From Loripinus fragilis (lineage: Eukaryota; Mollusca; Bivalvia; Lucinida; Lucinidae), in contig OZ026525.1 of NCBI GenBank assembly GCA_964019695.1, positions 69,237,753 through 69,301,752 on the forward strand: a stretch of DNA of 64,000 nt. The letters are read 5' to 3'. A program made the translations under genes and the position numbers. Below, in pieces: positions 39,201-51,900 of the stretch. The notes beneath the pieces were generated by a model. It did not search any database and was not told the DNA's origin. It was given only the letters and a program-made list of their open reading frames with translations. Within the stretch, counting starts at the first letter, position 1. Every line of letters begins with the position of its first letter.

Positions 39201-42200
39201 CTCGGGGGAGGTCCATACATCCCTCTGTGAAATATGTTGATGACTAAAATAAAAATCAGGGCCCCCTGACAGAATTTTCTGGATCTGCACATGCAATCGC
39301 CCCTTATATATGACCAGCAAACAGCTTAAAAGGAAAGCATTACTACTAACTGCTGTAAATTTGGAAATAGCGTTAAAAGACATTTCTAATGCACTTATGT
39401 TTGTAACGTGACGTCTGATTGGAAAACGTCATATATTTGCGACAGTATATCCTGCGATATACTGTTGGAAATAGTTTGACGTCAACAATTACGTCACCTT
39501 TCGTTGGGTGACATGGGGCTTTATGCGGCTTGCAACGCTCCAATTTGAGATCAAACTGCAGGAGTGCATTAGAATGGGGATAACCATATTCAAAATTTTC
39601 ATTTGGGGAGGTATATTGTCAGATATACGTTCTGAAATCACAATTTACAGCTCCGCTTGTAATTTCCGACCGTCTATCCGATGATATACCTCTCCAAATG
39701 AAAATTTTTAATACAGTTATCCCCTAAGTTTGTGATGTTAAAAATTTGCCACTAGTGTATGGTTTTAGCATACTGGAAGCTTCACGAAAAATAAAACCCA
39801 TGTGAAAATTTCCTAATTTACAGTAACTAGTTCTAGCTGATACTAGGATTACGTTAGACTGGAATAAGGTTATGAGGAAGGAACTGGCTAGAGCAATAGA
39901 CAAACCTGGTTTCCAGAGATGACGTAAGCCAACTTTGTTCAAATCATATATTAGGCCACACTGATCATATACAGCTGTCTTACGCTACAGCAAAAATAAA
40001 AAATAAAACGCTACAGCAAAAATTAAAAAAAAAATTTGCTTGTACAGTACAACCTGTGTAAAACCCCCCACTCTCAAAAAGACCGAAAAATTGGTTTTCA
40101 AGACCAATAATCCCTTAATACAGGTCAAAAGTATTGCAGAATGCTCCAAGGGGGAGCATTCTGCAATACTTTCGACCTTCATTCAGCTACCATTTGTCAT
40201 TTAGATCTTTGTTTTGTCTATTTTGAGTGGCTTTTTTTCACAGGTTTTACTGTATCTGATCGAACTTTGCTCTGTATTTTTTCTAATACATTTGTACATG
40301 TACGATATATTAGGTCTAATTAAAATAAGAAAGTGTACTGTCACCAAATTTTGAATCCACCGGACCAATAACCAGATAATTTGCAAAGTTACAGGGGTCA
40401 AGTTTAAAACTTTATACTGTGAAAAACTTATATTTGGCAGTTATTCTTATTTGGAATTATTGGCGGTAAAAACAAAAATCGCTAAAATATGAGTCTGACA
40501 AATACAGTTTCGAACTGAGCTACGGTAATCAGCATTTCTACCATAAAAACAATCTTTATGGATAAAAAATCGTAATAATTTAGAAATTTCTACCTGTGAC
40601 CCCTAAAAATACTTTTTCATAAAGTTACATGAGCTTGGTGATGCTGAAAATTAGGACTAGGTCACCAAAATCTATCCTTCTTAAAGTCGAATGATGTATC
40701 TGTGGCAGTTTGGTCACAATCTGGCCATTGGTTCAAAAGATAGAGCACAGACAAGCTTTTTCAAGGTGAAATAAAAAGCAAAATATTATTCTTGGATCTA
40801 TAAGCGTTAACCCTTTACTCCATAAGCTATTTTTAGATCATTTTTGTTTGTTTTTTGTTTGATTTGATTCTTTACGTCCCATCAACAATCTTTCAGTTAT
40901 ATAGGGACTGATCTTCCTGGTTTGAACCAGTATTAAGCTAGGATAAATGTGTCTGCTCAAGGACCACAACGTAGTGATGCCGGTGAGGCTCGAGCCCGCG
41001 GCCCTTTTGTCTCGAGTAAAGCACTCTACCACTGAGCCACTGCGCTCCCGATTTTATTTTATTTATTTTTTTTAGATCATGACATCATTTTTTATTTTTA
41101 GACAACATTGAAAAAATTCACAAAAATTTTAAAGTTTTTAAAAATACTTGAAAATATTATGGAAAATGGAGCATAAGCTATTTTTAGATCATGGCATCAT
41201 ATTCTATTTTTATACAACATTGAAAAAAAATCATTATTTTTTTTTAGTAAAGTTCCATAATATTTTTAAAAAAAACTGTTATTTCAAATGCGTCAAAAGG
41301 TGTTATTATGGAGTAATGGGTTAAAACAGCAATCTATATTACAGTAAAACATGCAACAATAAACACTACACCAAATACCTGGCTTCCAAGCGTGTCTTAA
41401 TCCTAATTTTTCCAAATCATATATAAGAACTAAGCCTGGTATCTCGTTTACTGCTTTATTTCTCTGTTACAAATGAAACATAAAGAAACAAAACTTTATT
41501 ATGTTAGAACCTGTATTTGGTCAAGACCCTGAACCATAAATATTTGGACAAGTCTTCAGTGTAATTTAAAAAACTATATATTTTGTTAATTCCCAACCAA
41601 AACATATAGTGTGGGTACTTAAAAGAACTGTCCAATTAAGACGGTTCTTTTGGGCACCCAAAGCACATGTTTAAACCAACAGGTAAGAAATAATCATGAT
41701 TTTATGCCAAAAATGGGTTATGGGACTTTATAAGGGACTATTTTGGCCCCTTTATGCTTCAGGGTTTTGAATTAAACAAACTTGGTAGAGGTCCATTAGG
41801 TGATGCTACATATCAAATGTCAATGCTCTAGGCCTTGTGGTTTCAGAGGAGAAGATTTTTTCATGCTTTCCCTTTATCAGCATTTGTAAAACATGTGACC
41901 CCCGGGACGGGCCCATTTTTGGCCCCAGGGGCATTATGTGAACAAAATTGGTAGAGCTTCACTAGTTGATGCTACATACTAAATATCAAGGCTCTAGGCA
42001 ATGTGGCTTCAGACAAGCAGATTTTTTCATGTTTTCATCTTGAAAATCTATTTTTAGCCTGTGTGACCTAGATATGCAATGGACCGGAACCATATGAACA
42101 AGTATTAAAGAGGGCCATATAAGGATTATTCCTGCTAAGTTTGGTCCAAATCAAGCAGTAGTTAAGGAGGAGATGTCCTTTGAAGCAATTGTTGACGACC

Positions 42201-45200
42201 GACATCCTATGATCACAATACCTGAGCTAAAAAGTGGAAATAAAAAGATGAAGTGAATAACCAACTGTCACATGAGTGTAGTTGAAGGTGTGACTCTTGC
42301 AACATTGTTTCACAAATATTATCTAGAGGCTTGACATGTTGCATGATTGTTTTGGCTGCACGAATTACTGCGCCTCTGATTTGTATGACCAGGATGATGT
42401 TAAACTTGTAATGAGTATTGGACTGAAAAATCACTATCAATTATCAGAGGTCCAAATCTGAGGACAATCAGAAATTTTTAACTACACGGTGTCCCATCTG
42501 GAAGTAATATAACCGTATGCCATGTATTAAAATCGACAAACCACTGGTGGTTCACTTATTTAGTAATGTTATGTAATAATGATCATGATAATGTGGCATA
42601 TATATGGCAAAATCTTGAGCTTTGCACATCAGTACTTTTTGTGTCATATGATAAATAGAATCTAACATTAGTGCTCCTCTATTATTGGATTTATTTAACT
42701 CATAGTGAAAAAGTGATAAAATGCTTGGCAAGCCTCGCATTTGATCTTTTTTCCTCAACTTGTTTAATAATAAGTTCAATAATATATGAAAACTCATTTA
42801 AGATCCTCTATATACTAAAACTGAAATTTGTTTGTATCAAGTTAAGATATGATACTTTCCAATAAGCGAATAACACATACGTTGATAAGACTGTGTATCC
42901 CCGCAGATAGTCTGCACCTTTGTTGGTCGCAAACACCCAAGACCAATTTTCTCACGTCGTGGCCCAAATAATATCCTTCTCATCACATTGGCACACGTAT
43001 TTTCACATTGGTAACATTACACCCTTTTCATTCTGATGGATTTTCTCAAACATTTTGATACAATTTGTATGGAATTCTCCATTGGGTTGTCAGTCAAAAT
43101 TTCTATAAAATGGTGTAATTCTGTCCATGATGATTGTTTTATCTTAGCAAAAAGTGCAGACCCTGATAAAATGCCGCATTATGCGGCATTTCGTCTAGGT
43201 CTTCACTGTTTGCCAAAGTATCCGTTTGCCGTATCCAGAATGATTAGAGTTAATTTCAAACTGTGTAAAAATTTAATTTGATAAAATCTATGTAGTTATA
43301 ATGAAATATAAATAAAATAAATTAAAAAGAAATTAAATTAAATCACAACTTATGAAAATTACCAAAGTTTTCAAAATCTATTCACCTTTATACTTTCTTC
43401 TCTGCACATTTTAAATATAGTCTCCATTTCATTAACAAACATTCTAGCCATATCTTGTTTCTTCACACAATGTAGTAAACCTACAGAAAGATGCAAATCT
43501 TAAATATAGTTTCTATTACATAGACAAACATTCTAGCCATATCTTTTTCTACACACAATGTAGTAGACCTACAGAAAGATGCATATTTTAAATATAGTTT
43601 CAATAACTTTAACAAGCATTCTAGCTACATGTAAGCCATATCCTGTTTCTTCACACAAAGGAGTAAACCTACAGAAAAATGCACATTTTAAATATAGTCT
43701 CCATTACATAAACATACATTCTAGCCATATCTTGTTTCTTCACACAATGTAGTAAACCTACAGAAAGATGCACATTTTAAATATAGTCTCTATTAATTAA
43801 ACAAACATTCTAGCCATATCTTGTTTCTTCACACAATGTAGTAGACCTACAGAAAGATGCACATTTTAAATATAGTTTCTATTACATAAACAAACATTCT
43901 AGCCATATCTTGTTTCTTCACACAATTAAGTAGACCTACAGAAAGATGCACATTTTAAATATAGCCTCTACTAATTAAACAAGCATTCTAGCCACATCTT
44001 GTTTCTCCACACAATGTAGTAAACCTACAGAAAGATGCACATTTTAAATATAGTCTCCATTTCATTAACAAACATTCTAGCCATATCTTGTTTCTTTACA
44101 CAATGTAGTAAACCTATGGAAAGATGCACATTTTAAATATAGTTTCTATTAATTAAACTAACATTCTAGCCATATCTTGTTTCTTCACACAATGTAGTAG
44201 ACCTACAGAAAGATGCACTCCTTAAACATAGTTTCTATTACATAAACAAACATTCCAGCCATATCTTGTTTCTTGGGAGCGCAGTGGCTCAGTAGTAGAG
44301 TGCTTGACTCGAGACCGAAGGGCCGCGGGTTCAAGTCTCACCAGCGTCACTGCGTTGTGTCCTTGAGCAAGACACATTAATCCTAGCTTAGTACTGGTTC
44401 AACCCAGGAAGACCTGTCCCTATTTAACTGAAAGATTGTTGATGGGACGTAAAGAATCAAATCAAACATAAATATCTTGTTTCTTTACACAATGTAGGAG
44501 ACCTACAGAAAGAAACACATTTTAAATATAGTCTTGTGAAGTTTCGTGAAAATATCTTGAATGCTTTTTAAGATACAGAGCAGAAACAATTTTGTGATGG
44601 GCAACATTCCAAAGAAAAATGACTCAAGAAGCATATGGTTCTTGTGCTGTGCACATCATCTAATGCTGATAGATATCCATGTGAAGTTCTATGTGGACAT
44701 CTTGACATGCAGGGAATAAGTAAGGTGGTGACTAGGGCAAAATAGTCGCCTTAGGGGCTGAAATTTCACCCTAAATGGGACCAAGGGAGAAGTGGGAGTC
44801 TCCCTAAAAATTTTTTTTTTTTTAGTTTTAAGGAGACTCATTTTCATTTAGTCATCAAACAAACACAAGCTGTGGTGACAATCTACTGCCACTGCATCAA
44901 ATATTTCCTTCCATTTAAATGACAAAAGTATGTGTATTGGCTAATTTGCTTCTAAACACAGAAATTGCTCTAAAACTTCCCCCCCCATTTTACTGTCACT
45001 TCTTCCTAATTTTCCTGGAGGGAGAAGTCACTTCTCCCTACTATCTGGGCTCAGCTTGAACCCTGGCTTGCAAGAAAGATAGAGAGAGTCAATAGGATTT
45101 TGTGACAGACAGACTGTGATCAGACCATTATGGTGGCATTTCTTGTCATACTTAATACGTTGTCATATTATGAATTAGTTTTCATCAACAAAGCTAAGGT

Positions 45201-45943
45201 AATGTTTAAGGTAACTCAAGGTATTTCACCAATTTACATCGCGGAAATGGTCCAACCAACCTTTCAAATCAATGAGCCCAAATGGATCTATATAGATAGG
45301 AGCACCTTCTTTGTCATAGCCGAATATACCACCAGTTCTATATTTATCTAGAACATCTGGCGCCACATAGTCCTCCAGTATCTTGTCTGCTCCTATCTGT
45401 TGACGCCATATCAAAGCCTGAATGAAAGTAAGCAACATTTTGTCATTTTATTTTAAGCCTCCACATAAGATAAGCTGTGACATGTGCTTTCCAACATTGT
45501 GGATTTTGACAAGTGTAGACTCAGACGAGCCTATTCCTCCTCCTTTTAAGCTTAGAAACTTTAAATAATGTTCGGTCAGCATAGAATATTCAAGCGACTG
45601 GCAAAGGCTCTGATCAGACTGCGCCTATGCGCAGGCTGATCTGAGTCTTTGCTGGCCTCACATACCACATTGTTGGAAATCTCATGTCACTACTCATATG
45701 GGTTTATCATGCAGCTACAGTAAAACCGCAAAAATTCAAACTCAGATTTTTCAAAATACTCGATAATTTGAAATCAATTTTGGACACAATGGATTCAGAG
45801 AATAGGATCTATTTATGAACTATTTTAAATATAATCTATATAAACATATGTTTTGTGTGCGTAAAAGAAACGTCTCCCTGAGATGTTTAATTTATACCCA
45901 CAAAAAATATGTTTGATAGGAAAAAACTGATAGTTATCATTTT

Positions 45944-45974
<31 letters not shown>

Positions 45975-48900
45975 TATATTCTTATGCTTACCTCCCTCAA
46001 TAATTTAAACTTTCCACAATCAATCTCTAGTCCCTAGGACTTTGAGTTGTATCTAAATATCACTATTACTGGCTTCGATCATTTATGATCATAACGCCAG
46101 GGTGTGTTAATTTTGAATTGAGTGACATCACAGCTGAGCAATGTTAGAGATGATTGTTATATTAATTGTTGCTTGGTTAACTCTTCTGTCACTGCAAGGC
46201 TATATGAGCGCTTTTCCTTGTTTCAATCAAGTTTGCTTCCGTCATGATAAATTGAAAAAGTTTGAGTAATCATCTATAAAAGCAATACAAGTTTTGCATT
46301 TGAACAACAACAGAATCTAGAGTGTAGATTTGGCATAAAGTTTATCTTTCAACCCTCTCCCATACCAACTCACAGGCTGCAGCAGCTGTCCCTTCTGAGG
46401 GGGTGATTTTGCAGTTGTTACATGTGTAGTTCTTTGTTCCATCACCTAGCTGAGGAGAAAAGAGAGCTGAACACTTAATGTAAAACACTTAATAATATTT
46501 GCAGCATCAAATTTGGTGATTTTTAAAGACTGACATATTGGCATAGTTTAATTTTGGCAGTTTCTCAATTCAATGCTCTTGAAAGATGTTTTCTATTTTC
46601 ATAGCAGCTACTTTCTTGTGCCAATCCAGAAAGTTAGGTCAGGAGGGTCTACCTTTGACAACATTTTATTTTTGCTTTTTTTAGTTGATGAGGCGAGGGA
46701 GGATCCACATGCCACTATAAGCAGGCCATCATCGGCCCGTCAGTGAAGCGCCATTTAAATGGTGTTTCGCTAACATGTCGATGATGGCCGGCTTGGTAGC
46801 TTTGTGATTTTCAATGAATCCCGACCAGTATTGCTAAAAAAACCTATATTTTTTATCCCAAGTCTACCATTCTACCAACTCAGTCACTGCACTCCACAGT
46901 TCAATATGCACTCATAGGAGCATGTGTACTTGGTAGGTTGAATAATTGAGCCGCGGCTTGGGATTTTCAACAATGTGGCATTTTGACATGTGTAGACTCG
47001 AACGAGCCTCTGCAGCCTCCTTTTAAGCTTAGAAACTCCAAATGATGTTCGGTCAGTAGCTTAACAATCATAGAATACTCAAGGGACTAGCAAAGGCTCT
47101 GATCAGACTGGGCGTATGCACAGGCATATTGTTGGAAATCTCATGCACTGGCTCATATGAAAATAAATATCAATCTTACATCTCTCAGCATAGCCTCAGA
47201 CTTCTGTAAATCAAACTCACGAGCTGAAAATATAAAAACATCTTCATCTATAGTTAAATGTGCCTAACAGAGCAATACTTTTCTTATCTCTTAACCAAAA
47301 CATATGTTGTGGGTACTCAAAAGAACCGTCTCAACGAGATGGTTCTTTTGTGCACCCAAAACATACGCTAAAAATTATGGGTTAGAAAATATTTACAATT
47401 TTATGCTGAAAATTTGTGTTTTATCTAAACCTGCGTCTATAGACTTGAAAACAAGTTACATGATTGTGTAGCAATCACATTGCCAACAAGCTACCCAACC
47501 AATAATTTGTTTTTACTAGAAATGTTGTCTGCATTTTACACCTGCTGCAATTATTCAAGTGCCACCGCCCCATCCCCTGGGACTGATATATTGTTTTGTT
47601 TGTTTGTTTTGATTCTTTAGGTCCCAGTCAACAAGTTTTCAGTCATGTCTGGACGGGTCTTCCAGGGTTAGATTTTAAGTCATGTCGAGACAGGTGTTCC
47701 AGGGTTGAACCCGTACTAAGCAGCGGATATTGTCTTGCTCAAAGACACAACACAGTGACTCGGCTTGCGGTGAGACTCAAACTAGTAACCCTTCAGTCCC
47801 TAGTATAATGCCATTGCCCTCCTCTGCGTTTGAAATGAAATTGGGTAAAAACATTGAGATTACTTATATAAATATTGAGCTATATCAAGAAAAATATTAT
47901 CTTTATAAACTGCAACTACAATAGCAAATGTTATCTATTGTGTAACATGTCTTGGCTGATCAAATATAGTTATCTGGTTGAGTTTGACTGATTTGTTATG
48001 ATACCTGTATTCAGCAAAACATCGCTGCACTTCATGTGACATAATAATAAATGAATGAAAGCTAGTACGTACCAGAAAATTATTTTTCTTATTTCTCAAC
48101 CAAAACATATGTTGTGGGTACTCAAAAGAACCGTTTCAATGTGTTTTAACCGATGAGTAAGAAAATAATCACAATTTTACACTAAAAAAATTTGCTTAAC
48201 TGGCCCTATGTGAAAGCATCAGTAGCTTAATCTTCGCAAGCAAATGGTACTAATAAAGTCCACTTGATGTTCCATACATGCTTTGGCTTGCAAAGAAGAA
48301 GTATCTTAGTTTCAACCCTTTTCACTTAGAATAAATTAACCCTTGTTCTGCTGATTAATCCACTTTTGTTTTGATTGATTGATTGAGTTAAGGGTTAAAG
48401 TCCCATTTAACAATAATTCAGTCATGCCGGGACTCCTGCCAGAGAGAGGGAGAGAAAAAAGAAAAATGTGATAGACTAAAAGGCCCCACCCTAATTTGCC
48501 TCAAGAGAAGCAAATTTCATCCTGTCAACAAGCCAAATATGACAGTCCCATCTCTCTCAAAGCTGCAGTAGAAAGTCCAAGTCAGCTGCATGGTTTCATT
48601 AAATTTTGTTTTGCAGACTGCAAGCTAAGCAGTGTGGATCCTGTAGTAGCATATAATTTCATTTGTTTTTGAAATATATTCTGAGGCTGCATGAAAAACA
48701 GTCTAGATCCTGATCAGCAGGCTCCTGTAGAAGCCAACTGATCTGAATCTACACTGTTTTTAAAATAGGATATATCCAGCCTTCGCAGGATAAAGCAGCT
48801 TTAGCACTTCAACTGCTTCAGCAACCATGACTAATGCATTTTGGATGATATTGATCATAATTTTGCCTATACTTAATGTAGTAGAAATATAGACTGAGGT

Positions 48901-51900
48901 TTGTTTGTTTTGATTGACTTTACATCCCAGTCAACAATTTTTCAGTCATACCGGGACGGGTCTTCCTGGATTGAACCAGTACTAAGTAGCAGATAATGTG
49001 ACTTGCTTAAGGACACAACACAGTGACTCTGCCGGCAGCGAGAGACAAACTATCAACCCTTCAGGTCAGTAGCTTATGCTCTACCAGCTACCAACTGAGC
49101 CACTACACTCCGCTTAGTTGAATGGTAAACTAGTGTAAGGGAGTTTAGGTGAGCTATCTCAGCTGGATCTACATTAGTTTTGCCATTTCATTTTATTAAA
49201 TTTTTATTTATCTTATACAAAATTATGTGTAGACTGATTTGTGCTTAACACTTTGTATACTAGAGGATTCTTCCTTCTAGTTTGATACAATATGATTAGG
49301 ATAGTCCGTTTTACATATCTAGGGGTGTCAGGTTATAATTTAAAAAAATATTGTATTCTTTTGTTTCAAGACATTTTTTACCTTTACAAACAGTGTAGAC
49401 CCTGATGAAATGCAGCATGATGCTGCATTTCATCTAGGTCTTCACTCTTTACAAAAGTACTTGTTTAGGGGTTTCCCTAATGCAAAGCGTTAATGGGGCT
49501 GACATTAAAAGAAAACTCCATTTTTCAAAAAAAAAATCTTAGGCAGGTCTTTAGTTAAGAATGTGTACCAAAAAATGATTTTCTTCTTTCTCAACCAAAC
49601 CATATGTTGCGGGTACTCAAAAGAACCATCTTTATGAGATGGTTCTTTTAAGCTCCCAAAACATTAGTTAAAACTGATGGGTAAGAAAATATTTAAAATT
49701 TTACACTCAAAAATGCTGTTTATCTAAACGTATGCTTAGCATGCGCGGATCCAAGAATTTTCGTCAGGGGTGTCCAGGTCAATCTGACAAAAAAAAGCTC
49801 TGACGTTTTTTTCGTTTTTTTAGTCCTCAGCTTATTTTACAGAAGTCAAATAGTGAATTACAAAAAAAAAGGTTCTGGAGGGGGTCCAACGTTTTCCAGG
49901 GGGGGGGGTCCAACGTTTTCCAGGGGGGGGGGGTCCAACATTTTCTAGGGGGGGTCCAATTTCTTATTCCCTATAGAAACCCATATAATTTGTGGTTTTC
50001 CAGGGGTGAGGGTCCGGACCCCTTGCCCCCCCCCCCCCCCCCACCCCCTCTGGATCTGCACTTGCTTAGGTTTACAGTAAAAGTTAATGTACCTCTTAGC
50101 CATCGAAGAAGGAAGTGGTCATCATGGTCTGGCTTCAGTACATCCTTCACATTTTCTCTAAACTGAAAATAAAAGGCACAAAATTTTATAAAAACTTACT
50201 TGGGTGAAAGTTCAAAATTTCAAAGATCCTGAACTTTTGAAATTCAAATTTAAAACTTGCAGGACAGCTACAAAAATGGATAATTTAAAGTTAAAATGAT
50301 TAATTGTGTTTAGATAATCTGAAAACTAATCAAAGAAGCTATTATAATCTCCTGAATTCAGCATTTTGAGGCTGACTTTCTATGACTTTCTATGGAAAGT
50401 CAGCCTCAAAATCCTGAATTCAGGATTGATCCTGAAAACTTTCACCCATGTACTTACTGTCTTAACTTTATGATGATCAAGAAGTCTAATGCCCTCTTTG
50501 ACCCATGTGGACTTGGAACCCATAAATGGGTTCCAAACAGACAATATGAGCCAACACTCAAGATTTAAAGTTGGTACTTTGTTGGATTTGATTTGATTCT
50601 TTACATCCCAGTCAACAGTTTTTCAGTTATGTTGGGCTGGTCTTGCTAGGTTGAACCAGTACTTGTGTCTTGGTCAAGGGTACAACGCAGTGACACCGGT
50701 GAAGCTTGAACCCACAGCCCTTCGGTCTCGAGTCAAGCACTCTACCACTGAGCCACTGCGCTCACAAATTTGGTACTTAATCAATATGCTAGTAGCCAAG
50801 GCTCAGAACCCTTGCTGCTGTCATATAGAGTACGGAGGTAGATTAAAAACTAAGACCAATTAAACTATATCATTTTAGCCCCACGTGATAGCTCTGCACA
50901 TATATTTAAAGAATGACTTTGTGCTTGTGTGATAATTACCACTATAAATATAGATCATGCAAAAGTAATAATCAAAGATAGGAATGTAACGGAAATTCAA
51001 GCCTTTGCCACCATAATACTTTCTCAAAAGAGCATATTGACAAACAAAAAGCATCACCTTATCGGGTCTGCATTAACTTTTGGATTCCTACCAATAAGGT
51101 GTTTCTTTAGAGCACCCAAAACATATGTTTAAATTAATGGGTAAGAAATAATGACAATTTTCCCAGGCCTATAGTTAAGAGTGTGTACCCCAAAACTATT
51201 TTTCATATTTCTCAACCAAAACATATGTTGTGGGTACTCAAAAGAACCGTCTCATTGAGACGGTTCTTTTGATCACCCAAAGCATAAATTAATGTTAAAC
51301 TGATGGGTAAGAAAATATTTACAATTTTACGCTCAAAATTTTTGTCTATCTTAACCTACCATTTTACTCTCAAAACTTTTGCTTAACTAGACCTATGCAC
51401 AGCATGAAAAACACTATGATACTGATCTTCTTCAGAAGCAAGCAGGGCCCATTAACTCGAATCCACCTTTTACCTAAGAAGACTGTATTAAAGCTAATTT
51501 TTGATATACGTAGAATGGAATAAATTTATGTTGAAACGTTGATGCCCTTTTAATAATGGCAATCATATCGAATAGGTATGATTATGGGTACAAGATTACT
51601 CAGAGAGACACCAAACAAAAATGTAATCTAATTTTTGAGAAACTGTAAAATGAAAACGATTCTTGTCAAAACTTTGACGCTTTTTCGGGAGAAATGGCAA
51701 TCATATTGAACAGGTATATGGGCCAAAGGAGATACCAAATCAAAACCACTTACAATGACCCTAACCCTTACAATGCTAAACTTGGTTATATCCTGTTTCA
51801 AAAACAGTTTAGACCCAAATCAGCTGGCTTCTGAGAAACCAGTGGATCTGGATTCACACTGTTTTCCACTCTGCTTGTAAATACTTGCCAACAGCTAGTT

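Noticed and set aside
44113..44202. One of the upstream exon 5 copies as the true exon
   Set aside because: None keeps the 3' end and donor. Only 43386-43480 gives the family sequence through CREESIK and correct phase into exon 6.
43386..44530. CRISPR-like array (regular 89-bp spacing)
   Set aside because: Units are whole tandem copies without unique spacers, and the sequence is a eukaryotic exon with its splice site.
45238..45260. Longer exon 4 using the donor CGCGAT|GTAAAT
   Set aside because: It would add 23 nt, shift exon 5 out of frame, and break the match of DLKG-LLHC to the family.
45942..45970. Poly-G tract as a G-quadruplex regulatory element
   Set aside because: A homopolymer of this kind in an intron is more simply slippage or an assembly effect. 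There is no supporting context.
50651..50863. 70-codon plus-strand ORF
   Set aside because: Covers the SINE at 50586-50765. The peptide is SINE-derived.
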